Below are positions 40,499 through 48,821 of a DNA stretch of 64,000 nt, one piece after another. Numbering within the stretch: the stretch's first letter is position 1; each line of letters starts with the position of its first letter. A model generated the notes under the pieces. It was not told the origin of the DNA, did no database searches, and saw only the letters and a list, made by a program, of their open reading frames with translations. The stretch spans positions 62,001 through 126,000 of the forward strand of contig CAIJOA010000011.1 in NCBI GenBank assembly GCA_903822185.1, given 5' to 3'. A program made the translations under genes and the position numbers. The DNA comes from an uncultured Rhodospirillales bacterium. Its GTDB lineage: Bacteria; Pseudomonadota; Alphaproteobacteria; ATCC43930; CGMCC-115725.

Positions 40499-41797
40499 AT
40501 GAACGCGATCACCGCGCCCGGCACTCTCACCCCGCCGTCGCATGACAGCGCCGCGATCGATCTCGCTGGCATCGGCATCGAGATTTTCGCCCAGATCGAA
40601 GCCCTCGCCGCTCTGAGCGAAGACGGGCCGAAGCTGACCCGCATTTTCCTCAGTCCCGAACACCGTCAAGCGAACGACCGCATGATGGGCTGGATGCGGG
40701 CGGCGGGAATGACCGCGCGGGTCGATGCGATCGGCAATGTCGTCGGCCGCTACGAGGGTGATCATCCCGGCGCACCGGTGCTGCTCCTCGGATCGCATCT
40801 CGATACGGTGCGCGACGCCGGCAAGTACGACGGAATGCTGGGCGTGGTCAGTGCCATCGCTTGCGTTGCCGCGTTGAACCGTGCTCGGAAACGCCTCTCC
40901 TTCGCCATCGAAGTGATCGGGTTCGGCGACGAGGAAGGTGTTCGCTTCGGCACGACCATGTTGGGTAGCCGTGCCGTCGCCGGAAGTTTTACCGATGACC
41001 TATTGGAGCGCACCGATCATACCGGCAAGACGCTCGCCGACGGCTTGATCGCGTTTGGTCTCGATCCGCAAACGATCGGCGACGCCGCGCGATCACGCAA
41101 CGATATCCTCGCTTATCTCGAACTTCATATCGAACAAGGGCCGGTGCTCGAAACCAAAGGCGCGCCGGTCGGCTGCGTCACCTCGATCGCCGGTGCATCG
41201 CGGTTCGAGGTCGATATTTCGGGCCGTGCCGGTCACGCCGGCACCGTCCCGATGAGCGCGCGCAACGACGCCCTCGCTGCCGCGGCGGAATGTATCATTG
41301 CCATCGAACGCCGCTGCGCCAGCGAGCCGGGCCTTGTCGGCACGGTCGGGCAGCTGACCGTCGCCCCCGGGGCGATCAACGTCATTCCGCGCCATGTGCG
41401 TTTCACCATCGACATCCGCGCGCCGGACGATGCGCAGCGGCTGCGCGCAATCCGCGATCTTGAAAGCGAAATCTCCTTCATCCGCGCGACACGCAAAGTC
41501 GGCATCGACATCCGCCTCATTCATGAATTGAAAGCGACGCCCTGCGCGCCGTGGCTGATGAAGCAGATCGGCGATGCCATCACCGCCGAAGGCTTGCCGC
41601 GCATCGATTTGCCGAGCGGCGCCGGGCATGACGGCATGGCCATGATCGATGTCGCCGATATCGGCATGATCTTCGTCCGTTGTGCCGGCGGCGTCAGCCA
41701 TTCGCCGGCGGAATCGATCACCATCGACGACGCGGAAGTCGGTGCGCGCGTTCTGATGAATGTCATCCGCAATTTCACGCCGGGAAAGACGCCATGA
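40499..41797 (+). CDS. Allantoate amidohydrolase-type M20 enzyme
   Basis: A 432-residue M20-family binuclear metal hydrolase. Ligands and catalytic residues are visible: GSHLDTV (His 100, Asp 102), GKYDGMLG (Asp 111), GDEEGVRF (Glu 145-146), ELHIEQGP and the late GAGHDGMAM. The Asp-cis-Glu pattern fits the allantoate amidohydrolase/N-carbamoyl-amino-acid hydrolase/ureidoglycolate branch. The operon, which encodes all flanking steps, makes allantoate to ureidoglycine plus CO2 and ammonia the best reading. First gene of the purine operon; AGGTGGG precedes the ATG. Its stop overlaps the next start as ATGA. Confidence 0.88.
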   Translation: MNAITAPGTLTPPSHDSAAIDLAGIGIEIFAQIEALAALSEDGPKLTRIFLSPEHRQANDRMMGWMRAAGMTARVDAIGNVVGRYEGDHPGAPVLLLGSHLDTVRDAGKYDGMLGVVSAIACVAALNRARKRLSFAIEVIGFGDEEGVRFGTTMLGSRAVAGSFTDDLLERTDHTGKTLADGLIAFGLDPQTIGDAARSRNDILAYLELHIEQGPVLETKGAPVGCVTSIAGASRFEVDISGRAGHAGTVPMSARNDALAAAAECIIAIERRCASEPGLVGTVGQLTVAPGAINVIPRHVRFTIDIRAPDDAQRLRAIRDLESEISFIRATRKVGIDIRLIHELKATPCAPWLMKQIGDAITAEGLPRIDLPSGAGHDGMAMIDVADIGMIFVRCAGGVSHSPAESITIDDAEVGARVLMNVIRNFTPGKTP

Positions 41798-42708
41798 GCG
41801 ACTATCCGCGCGACATGATCGGCTACGGCGCCACGCCGCCACACGCGCAATGGCCCGGCGGCGCGCGCATCGCGCTGCAGATCGTCGTGAATTACGAAGA
41901 AGGCGCCGAGAACAATATCCTGCACGGCGATAAGGCGTCCGAGACGTTCCTCTCCGATATCGTCGGCGCGGTGCCGTTCGTCGGTCAGCGGCACATGAGC
42001 ATGGAATGGCTCTACGAATATGGCAGCCGTGCCGGTTTCTGGCGGCTGATGCGCCTATTCGAGAGCCGCAAGATACCGGTGACGTTCTTTGCCGTCGCGA
42101 TGGCGCTCGAACGCAATCCCGAGGTGGCACGCGCGATGGTCGAAGGTGGTCACGAGATCGCCAGCCATGGCTGGCGCTGGATCGATTATCGGGACATCGA
42201 CGAGGCGACCGAGCGCGAACATATGCAGCGCGCCATCGCCAGCATCAAGAAGATGACGGGGCAGCGCCCGCTCGGCTGGTACACCGGCCGCACCAGCGAG
42301 AACACGCAGCGTATCGTTGCCGAGGAAGGCGGGTTTCTTTATGACGCGGATTCTTACGCCGACGACTTGCCCTATTGGGTCAAGGCCGGCGAACGCGATC
42401 ATCTGATCGTTCCCTATACCCTCGACGCCAACGACATGCGCTTCGCCACGCCGCAAGGATTCAATTCGGGCGATGAATTCTTCGCTTATCTGCGCGACAG
42501 TTTCGACGTGCTGTATGCCGAAGGCGAGTACAGCCCGAAGATGATGTCGGTCGGCCTTCATTGCCGTCTTGCCGGACGGCCCGGCCGCTTCGCCGCGTTA
42601 CAACGGTTTCTCGATCACGTTGCAAAACACGACAAGGTTTGGATCTGCCGGCGCATCGATATCGCCCGGCATTGGCGGGCGGTTCATCCGCCAGGTTTAG
42701 TCAGGTAA
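41794..42708 (+). CDS. puuE: Allantoinase PuuE, polysaccharide-deacetylase fold
   Basis: A 304-residue NodB-type protein: YPRDMIGYGATPPHAQWPGGARIALQIVVNYEEGAE is the PuuE hallmark start, followed by ASHGWRWIDYRD with its His and GWYTGRTSENTQRI. PuuE opens the allantoin ring to allantoate without the metal centre of classical allantoinase. The ATGA overlap (41794-41797) couples it to the amidohydrolase gene. Length is normal for the family. Confidence 0.93.
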   Translation: MSDYPRDMIGYGATPPHAQWPGGARIALQIVVNYEEGAENNILHGDKASETFLSDIVGAVPFVGQRHMSMEWLYEYGSRAGFWRLMRLFESRKIPVTFFAVAMALERNPEVARAMVEGGHEIASHGWRWIDYRDIDEATEREHMQRAIASIKKMTGQRPLGWYTGRTSENTQRIVAEEGGFLYDADSYADDLPYWVKAGERDHLIVPYTLDANDMRFATPQGFNSGDEFFAYLRDSFDVLYAEGEYSPKMMSVGLHCRLAGRPGRFAALQRFLDHVAKHDKVWICRRIDIARHWRAVHPPGLVR

Positions 42709-42713
42709 CCGGC

Positions 42714-43916
42714 ATGGAAGCAGTCTTCGTCGATTTTCTCAGCCTGTGCCTGCGGTGGCTGCACATGATCGCGGGCATGGCCTGGATCGGCAGCTCGTTC
42801 TATTTCATCCATCTCGACCTGACGCTGAAGCCCGATCCCCATCTTCCGGCAGAAGCGCAAGGCGCGGCCTGGGAAGTCCATGGTGGCGGCTTCTATCAGA
42901 TGGTCAAATATCTGGTCGCGCCGCAGCGCATGCCCGACAAACTCGCTTGGTTCAAATGGGAAGCCTATACGACCTGGCTCAGCGGCTTCAGCCTGTTGGT
43001 GGTTACCTTCTATCTCAATGCCCAACTATTTCTCGTCGATAAGACCGTGCTCGATATCGAGCCGATTTATGCTATCGGGCTTAGCATCGGCTTCCTGATC
43101 GCCGGGTGGTTGGTTTACGACGCGACCTGCAAATCCTCACTAGGCCGCAATGAGAATGTCCTGGCCGCGTTCGAGTTCGTCTTCCTCGTCGCGGTCTTCT
43201 ACGGTTTTCTTCATATCTTCAGCGATCGCGGCGCCTTCATCGAGATGGGCGCGCTGATCGGAACGATGATGGTCGCCAATGTCTTTCTGGTCATCATCCC
43301 CAACCAGAAAAAGATGGTCGCATCGCTGATCGCCGGCGAAACGCCCGACGCCGAACTCGGACTCCAAGGCAAGCAGCGGTCTGTTCACAACAACTACCTC
43401 ACCCTACCTGTCGTGTTCATGATGATCAGCAATCACTATCCGCTGATCTTCGGCACAAAATATAACTGGGTGATCTTTGCCCTCGTTCTCGGCATCGGAT
43501 TCGTGATCCGTTACTTCTACAGTTTCCATCATGCCGGCAAGCCCAGCCCGTGGTGGGCGTGGGGCGCAGCCGCGGTGATGATGGGACTGATCGGATGGCT
43601 GTCCTGGATCGGGTCGAACAGCTATCAGCAAGATGCGCGTGCGATCCGCCCGCATGTACCCTTCAGCCAAGTTCAAGAGATCGTCACCGCGCGATGCAGC
43701 GTCTGCCATGCCGCGACACCGGTATGGCCGGGCTTCGCCGCTGCACCGAAAGGACTATTCCTCGACACGGCCGACAATATTCGCGCCCATGCGGATCAGA
43801 TTGAAATCTATGCCGTGCGGACGAAGGCGATGCCGCCGGGCAATGTCACCGATATCAGCGACGCTGACCGTAACCTGCTAGGCAATGGCCTGGCACAGTT
43901 GGCGTCGATTAAATGA
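42714..43916 (+). CDS. puuD: Urate hydroxylase PuuD with cytochrome c domain
   Basis: A 400-residue membrane protein. Eight or so helices begin at FVDFLSLCLRWLHMIAGMAWIGSSFYFIHLD, the DUF989/PuuD region, which contains several conserved His. The C-terminal 75 residues form a cytochrome c-like domain with CSVCH at about 328-332 and a Met ligand candidate in TKAMPPGN. PuuD oxidises urate to 5-hydroxyisourate and passes electrons to the respiratory chain rather than to O2. Its ATG lies five bases after the puuE stop. Confidence 0.93.
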   Translation: MEAVFVDFLSLCLRWLHMIAGMAWIGSSFYFIHLDLTLKPDPHLPAEAQGAAWEVHGGGFYQMVKYLVAPQRMPDKLAWFKWEAYTTWLSGFSLLVVTFYLNAQLFLVDKTVLDIEPIYAIGLSIGFLIAGWLVYDATCKSSLGRNENVLAAFEFVFLVAVFYGFLHIFSDRGAFIEMGALIGTMMVANVFLVIIPNQKKMVASLIAGETPDAELGLQGKQRSVHNNYLTLPVVFMMISNHYPLIFGTKYNWVIFALVLGIGFVIRYFYSFHHAGKPSPWWAWGAAAVMMGLIGWLSWIGSNSYQQDARAIRPHVPFSQVQEIVTARCSVCHAATPVWPGFAAAPKGLFLDTADNIRAHADQIEIYAVRTKAMPPGNVTDISDADRNLLGNGLAQLASIK

Positions 43917-44794
43917 TCAGCCTCGACGCACTCAATCAACTCGGCGAGACGGAGTTCGTTCGTCACCTCGGCAATATCTACGAGCACACGCCCTGGGCAG
44001 CAGAGCGGACCTATAAGGCGCGGCCTTTCGCAAGCATCGCCTCGCTTCTCGACGCCTTCGCGCAAATCGTCAAAGAGTCCGGCGACACCGAAAAACTGGC
44101 ACTCATCAAAAACCATCCCGAACTGGCCGATAAATTGGCACGCGCCGGTGACCTTACCGAGGAATCACAACGCGAACAGCGTGGCGCGGGCCTCGACCAA
44201 CTATCGGGCTGCGAATTCGATATCTTCTCTCGTATGAACCAGGCCTATCGCGATAAATTTGCCTTTCCGTTCATCATCTGTGTCCGGCGGCATACCAAGG
44301 ATTCGATCCTCGCTGCGGTTCAGCGCCGCTTGGAGCACGGCCGCGAAGCCGAAATCGAGACTGCGTTAGTCGAAATCGACCGCATCGCCGCTTTGCGTCT
44401 CGAAGCGTTGGTCGAGCCGGACGGTACGGTAAAGCTGGACGGACGACTTTCGACCCATGTTCTGGACACCCATCATGGCGGCCCCGCCGTCGGTGTCGCG
44501 ATCTCGCTTTACGAATTGTCGCGCCTCGGTACGCCACGCCTCATCACGCGCGGGATCACCAATGTGGATGGCCGCACCGACGCGGCGCTGATGGCCGGCC
44601 GTCCTCTGCCGATCGGTCGATACGAGATATGTTTCGAGATGGGGCCTTATTTCGCCGCGCGCGGCATCGCCGCAACGGACATGCCGTTTCTCGACAGCGT
44701 ACCGGTGCGTTTCGGCATCGCCGATCCCGAAGCGCATTATCATGTACCGCTCCTCGTCACGCCGTGGAGCTATACGACCTATCGTGGAAGCTAA
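43913..44794 (+). CDS. OHCU decarboxylase-HIU hydrolase fusion (UraD-UraH)
   Basis: A 293-residue two-domain enzyme. Residues 1-165 are OHCU decarboxylase: HPELADKLA (68-76 region), GLDQLSGCEFDIFSRMNQAYRDKFAFPFIICVR. From about 178 the transthyretin-like HIU hydrolase starts (LSTHVLDTHHGGPAVGVAISLY) and ends with the diagnostic YRGS. HIU is hydrolysed to OHCU by the C-terminal half and then decarboxylated to S-allantoin by the N-terminal half, so the product order is the reverse of domain order. ATGA overlap with puuD (43913-43916). Confidence 0.94.
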   Translation: MISLDALNQLGETEFVRHLGNIYEHTPWAAERTYKARPFASIASLLDAFAQIVKESGDTEKLALIKNHPELADKLARAGDLTEESQREQRGAGLDQLSGCEFDIFSRMNQAYRDKFAFPFIICVRRHTKDSILAAVQRRLEHGREAEIETALVEIDRIAALRLEALVEPDGTVKLDGRLSTHVLDTHHGGPAVGVAISLYELSRLGTPRLITRGITNVDGRTDAALMAGRPLPIGRYEICFEMGPYFAARGIAATDMPFLDSVPVRFGIADPEAHYHVPLLVTPWSYTTYRGS

Positions 44795-44804
44795 GGAACC
44801 GATC

Positions 44805-46031
44805 GTGACCACGGAAATGCGCGAACTCGATCCACCGCCGCGGCTCCTCATGGGGCCGGGTCCCGTCAATTGCGATCCGCGTGTGCTGCGCGCGATGTCG
44901 ATGCCGATGCTCGGCCAGTTCGATCCGGCCTTCACCGGCTACATGAACGACGTGATGACGTTGCTGCGCGGCATATTCCAAACCGAAAATCGCTGGTCGT
45001 TGCTGGTCAACGGCACGGCGCGCGCCGGCATCGAGGCGATTCTCGTCTCGCTGATCTCGCCCGGCGATCGGGTGCTGGTACCGGTGTTCGGCCGCTTCGG
45101 TCATCTGTTGTGCGAGATCGCACGGCGCTGTGGTGGCGAGGTCATCGCCATCGAAACCGAATGGGGCACCGTGTTCGCGCCCGAGCAGATCGAGGCTGCG
45201 ATCCTTCAGCATCGCCCCAAGCTACTCGCCATCGTCCATGGCGACACCTCGACCACGATGGCGCAGCCGCTTGAAGAGATCGGCGCGATCTGTCGCCGTC
45301 ACGACGTCCTGCTCTATTCCGATGTCACGGCAACACTCGGCGGCATGGATGTTGCGATCGATCGCTGGCAGCTCGACGCTGTCTCCGCCGGCTTGCAGAA
45401 ATGCCTTTCCGGCCCACCAGGCTCTGCACCGATATCGTTCAATGAACGCGCCGCCGAGATCGTCACGCGGCGCAAGCATATCGAAGAAGGCGTCCGCCCA
45501 ACCGGTTTCGTGCCGGGCGCTGGCCCCATCATCGGGTCGAACTATTTCGATCTGCCGATGCTGATGGACTATTGGGGTGAAGCGCGACTCAACCATCACA
45601 CCGAAGCAGCATCGATGCTCTATGCCGCGCGGGAATGTGCGCGGATCGCCCTCGAAGAGGGTTTGCCTGCCCGTTTCGCGCGCCATCGCGCCGCGAGCGC
45701 CGCCATGACGGCCGGACTGACCGCGATGGGTCTTAAACTATTCGGCGATCAAACCCATAAAATGCCGAACGTCACAGGGGTCTTCATTCCCGACGGGATC
45801 GATGGCGAGCGCGTCCGGGGCGGCATGCTGCACAATTTCGGCATCGAGATCGGAACGTCTTTCGGACCTTTGCAGGGGCGCATCTGGCGCATCGGCACGA
45901 TGGGGTATGTGTGCCGCAAACAGAATGTTCTTCTTTGCCTCGGTGCGCTCGAGGCCGGCCTGCGGCAGGCCGGCATTGTCGTGCCGTCCGGCGCTGCGGT
46001 CGATGCCGCCCTGGCAAGTTACGGCGCGTGA
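44805..46031 (+). CDS. Ureidoglycine-glyoxylate aminotransferase-like (PucG type)
   Basis: A 408-residue class V PLP aminotransferase: LLMGPGPVNCDPRVLRAMSMPMLGQFDP is the AGT/PucG-like opening, NGTARAGIEAIL the phosphate-binding turn, SDVTATLGGMDV carries the ring-binding Asp, and LQKCLSGPPG the Lys. By position after AllC-like, PuuE, PuuD and UraDH it most likely converts S-ureidoglycine and glyoxylate to oxalurate and glycine; alanine- or serine-glyoxylate aminotransferase is the alternative. AAGGA seven bases before the GTG at 44805 favours that start over an ATG at 44817. Confidence 0.87.
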   Translation: MTTEMRELDPPPRLLMGPGPVNCDPRVLRAMSMPMLGQFDPAFTGYMNDVMTLLRGIFQTENRWSLLVNGTARAGIEAILVSLISPGDRVLVPVFGRFGHLLCEIARRCGGEVIAIETEWGTVFAPEQIEAAILQHRPKLLAIVHGDTSTTMAQPLEEIGAICRRHDVLLYSDVTATLGGMDVAIDRWQLDAVSAGLQKCLSGPPGSAPISFNERAAEIVTRRKHIEEGVRPTGFVPGAGPIIGSNYFDLPMLMDYWGEARLNHHTEAASMLYAARECARIALEEGLPARFARHRAASAAMTAGLTAMGLKLFGDQTHKMPNVTGVFIPDGIDGERVRGGMLHNFGIEIGTSFGPLQGRIWRIGTMGYVCRKQNVLLCLGALEAGLRQAGIVVPSGAAVDAALASYGA

Positions 46032-46042
46032 TGATCGTCCGG

Positions 46043-46059
46043 TCGGCACGGGTTTTGCG
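46043..46059 (+). promoter_or_regulatory. Sigma-54-type promoter before ABC ATPase-permease
   Basis: TCGGCACGGGTTTTGCG has GGCACGG, TTGC and the exact GG-N10-GC spacing; only the T before GG and the base after GC deviate. Predicted start near 46070, after the aminotransferase stop and about 90 bases before the ATPase start. It could let the transporter be expressed independently under nitrogen limitation. Confidence 0.5.
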
Positions 46060-46075
46060 TAACAAACGGACAGGA

Positions 46076-46162
46076 ATGACGATCGCCATTTCGGGGAAAA
46101 CGGAGAGCCAGCACATGCAAACGTCATTGCCCGCCATCGCTTCGACCAGCACACGGCGATGA
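46076..46162 (+). other. Possible short leader frame overlapping the ATPase start
   Basis: ATG at 46076 opens a 28-codon frame (an internal ATG at 46115 has GGAG upstream and gives MQTSLPAIASTSTRR). Its TGA overlaps the ATPase ATG as ATGA (46159-46162). The ATPase start itself has no ribosome binding site, so coupled re-initiation is a possibility. Confidence 0.3.
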
Positions 46163-46998
46163 TCGTGGAAGCGGTGCCTCCTCCTGCGAGGTCAGCGATA
46201 CCCAACGAGCGCCGGCGAGCGCTGATCAAGCTGAACAATCTCAGCAAGATCTATCGCGGCGGTACGCTTGCCTTATCCGATGTCGATCTAACGGTCGGTG
46301 ACGGCGAATTCATCAGCATCCTGGGACCATCGGGCTGCGGAAAATCGACCTTGCTGCGGATGATCGCCGGCCTTGGCGGAATCTCGGGCGGGACGATCGA
46401 TTGGCCGCAATCGCGCTATGACGCGCATGGCGAACCGATCCGCGATCTCGGCTTTGTCTTCCAAGAACCGACGCTGATGCCTTGGGCGACGGTGTTCAAC
46501 AATATCTACCTGCCGCTGAAACTCGCCGGTGTCAGTCGGCGCGACGCGAAGGCGCGCATCGACGAAGTCATCGCTATGGTCGGGCTGGAGAAGTTCGCCG
46601 ATGCTTATCCGCGACAGCTCTCTGGCGGCATGAAGATGCGCGTCTCGATTGCGCGGGCGCTCGTGGTGAAGCCGCGCGTTCTGCTGCTCGATGAACCTTT
46701 CGCCGCGCTCGACGAGATCACCCGCTTCCGCCTCAACAACGATCTGTTGCGGTTATGGCAAGACCAGAAATGGACGGTGATCTTCGTGACCCACAGCGTC
46801 TTCGAATCCGTCTATCTATCGAACCGAATCATCGTCATGAGCGCACGGCCCGGCCGGATCATCGCCGACCTGCCGATCACCGCGCCCTATCCGCGCGGTG
46901 AAGCTTTCCGCATCTCGTCCGAGTACAACGAATTCTGCCGCATTACCTCGAACGAATTGAGCCGCGCCATGGTCGGCGTTGCCGAAGAGGAGCATTGA
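46159..46998 (+). CDS. ABC transporter ATPase, NrtD/SsuB-like
   Basis: A 279-residue nucleotide-binding protein with Walker A GPSGCGKST, FQEPTLMPW, signature LSGGMKMRVSIARAL, Walker B LLLDEPFAALDE and switch VTHS (Ser where Asp is usual). The first 24 or so residues are not family-like, so the true start may be later. It is followed by one permease gene and lies directly after the purine enzymes, suggesting import of a purine breakdown compound. No binding-protein gene accompanies it. Confidence 0.9.
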   Translation: MIVEAVPPPARSAIPNERRRALIKLNNLSKIYRGGTLALSDVDLTVGDGEFISILGPSGCGKSTLLRMIAGLGGISGGTIDWPQSRYDAHGEPIRDLGFVFQEPTLMPWATVFNNIYLPLKLAGVSRRDAKARIDEVIAMVGLEKFADAYPRQLSGGMKMRVSIARALVVKPRVLLLDEPFAALDEITRFRLNNDLLRLWQDQKWTVIFVTHSVFESVYLSNRIIVMSARPGRIIADLPITAPYPRGEAFRISSEYNEFCRITSNELSRAMVGVAEEEH

Positions 46999-47000
46999 GC

Positions 47001-47837
47001 ATGGCGGACAACAAAACAGATACGACCGTCACCGCGTCCTCGCCCGGCGAAATTCCGCGTAGTGTTCGCCTTCTCGTCCCGATCCTTCTCGGCATTGCGG
47101 TCATCGGCTTCTGGGAATTCGCGGTTTATTACTGGAAGATTCCGAAGTTCATCTTCCCGGCGCCGTCGATGATCGTCCAGGCTTTGATCTTCGATCTGCC
47201 GACGCTGAGCGCGTCGCTCTGGACGACGGTCAAGATCACCTTGGCGGCTTTCTTCATCGCATCGGTCCTCGGCATCTGCGCCGCGGTGCTGTTCATCCAA
47301 TCGAAGATTCTCGAGATCAGCCTTTTTCCCTACGCGGTGATCCTGCAGGTAACGCCAGTTGTTGCGATCGCGCCCTTCATCCTGATCTGGGTCGGGCTCG
47401 ATCATGTCGAGCGGGCGCTGCTGATCCTGGCGACCATCGTCGCCTTCTTCCCGATCCTGTCGAACACGGCGCTGGGTCTGAAAAGCGTCGATCACAACTT
47501 GCGCAATCTGTTCGACCTTTATGGCGCGTCGCGCTTTCAACGGCTGCGCGAGCTCGAATTCCCCAGCGCCCTACCCTACATCCTCGGCGGTCTGAAGATT
47601 TCGGGCGGTCTCGCGCTGATCGGTTCGGTCGTGGCGGAATTCGTCGCCGGTTCCGGCACCGGCACCGGTCTCGCTTGGCGCATCGTAGAATCAGGCAACC
47701 GGCTTAACATTCCGCGCATGTTCGCAGCGTTGCTGTTGCTGTCGATCCTCGGCGTGGTGATCTTCTTCAGCCTCTCATGGCTCGAGAGAATTCTTCTCAG
47801 CAAATGGCATGAGAGCGCGGTGCGCCGCGAGAACTAA
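47001..47837 (+). CDS. ABC transporter permease, SsuC/TauC type
   Basis: A 278-residue permease with six helices, the start motif KFIFPAPSMIVQALIFDLP and the coupling loop FDLYGASRFQRLRELEFPSALPYILGG. GAGGAG about nine bases before the ATG at 47001 supports this start; TTG at 46995 is an alternative. Partner of the ATPase just upstream (stop and start separated by two bases). Four-base overlap with the convergent LysR gene. Confidence 0.92.
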   Translation: MADNKTDTTVTASSPGEIPRSVRLLVPILLGIAVIGFWEFAVYYWKIPKFIFPAPSMIVQALIFDLPTLSASLWTTVKITLAAFFIASVLGICAAVLFIQSKILEISLFPYAVILQVTPVVAIAPFILIWVGLDHVERALLILATIVAFFPILSNTALGLKSVDHNLRNLFDLYGASRFQRLRELEFPSALPYILGGLKISGGLALIGSVVAEFVAGSGTGTGLAWRIVESGNRLNIPRMFAALLLLSILGVVIFFSLSWLERILLSKWHESAVRREN

Positions 47838-48745
47838 GCCGGTTCGCCGCCGAATTCGCCGAGCGAGGTCTTAAGCTGATCGGCCATGAGTTGCGGCAGC
47901 ACGTCGAGCATGCCCTTGCTGCGATGAACCACCTGCAACACCTGCGGCCCAAGATTGCGGTCGCGCAGCGGAATGAACGCCGCCTCGCCGACGCGCCGCT
48001 CGACCTCGATATCGATGGCGTTGAGAAACGTGATCCCCAGCCCCAGCAGCGCGCTTTGCTTCATCAGCTCGACCGAATTAGTTTCGATCACCGGTTCGAC
48101 CCGCACGGCCAACCGCGCGAAGCTGCTATCGAGCAATTCCCGCAGCGTCATCGAGTTATCCGGGAAGATCAGCGGATAGCCGATGCACTGCGCCAGCGAC
48201 GCGGTCGTCTGTTTAGCCAGCGGATGATCAGGCAAGGCCACGACGCCCAAACGAGATTCGACCGCCGAGAAGACCTGCATTCCGGGAACGGCCGGCAAAT
48301 TGAACGCGAAACCGAGATCGGCCTCGCCGGCGATCACCGACGCCACCAGATCATTAACCGGCAGGACCTTCACGACGACCTTCACCCCAGGATGATCTTT
48401 GCGGAAGGACTTCACCACACGCGGCAAGATATAAGCCGCGGGCGTGCCCATGGTCGCGATGGTCACCTCGCCACGGCGAAGGCCTTTGATGTCCTCGATC
48501 CGAGCGCGAACCTTTTGATGATCTTTGAGCGTCTGGCGGACATGGGCGATCAGCAATTCGCCGGTCGCCGTCAGGCGCAACCGCTTGCGTAAGCGTTCGA
48601 AGACCGGCGTGCCCAACTCTTCTTCAAGCGAAAGAATCTGACGATTGACCGCCGAAGACGCGACATTGAGGCGGCCTGCCGCCTTGCGGATCGAACCGCA
48701 CCGCGCCACCTCGTCGAGATATGTAAGCATGCGGGAATGAAGCAT
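47834..48745 (-). CDS. LysR family regulator
   Basis: A 303-residue LysR protein. The winged helix-turn-helix is at the N-terminus (MLTYLDEVARCGSIRKAAGRLNVASSAVNRQILSLEEELG), followed by the effector domain (GEVTIATMGTPAAYILPRVV, GIGITF-like LLGLGITFLNAIDI). The RKAAGRLNVASSAVNRQI form resembles regulators of sulfur or nitrogen compound use, but that is weak. It converges on the purine transporter and is 77 bases from the stop of the next monooxygenase gene, so its target is uncertain. Confidence 0.92.
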   Translation of the reverse strand: MLHSRMLTYLDEVARCGSIRKAAGRLNVASSAVNRQILSLEEELGTPVFERLRKRLRLTATGELLIAHVRQTLKDHQKVRARIEDIKGLRRGEVTIATMGTPAAYILPRVVKSFRKDHPGVKVVVKVLPVNDLVASVIAGEADLGFAFNLPAVPGMQVFSAVESRLGVVALPDHPLAKQTTASLAQCIGYPLIFPDNSMTLRELLDSSFARLAVRVEPVIETNSVELMKQSALLGLGITFLNAIDIEVERRVGEAAFIPLRDRNLGPQVLQVVHRSKGMLDVLPQLMADQLKTSLGEFGGEPA

Positions 48746-48821
48746 CGTGGCTCCGTCTCATGCTGCCCTAAAGACAGCATGGTCGCAGCATGACGATGCC
48801 TTTACAAGAGCGCGAAATGTC

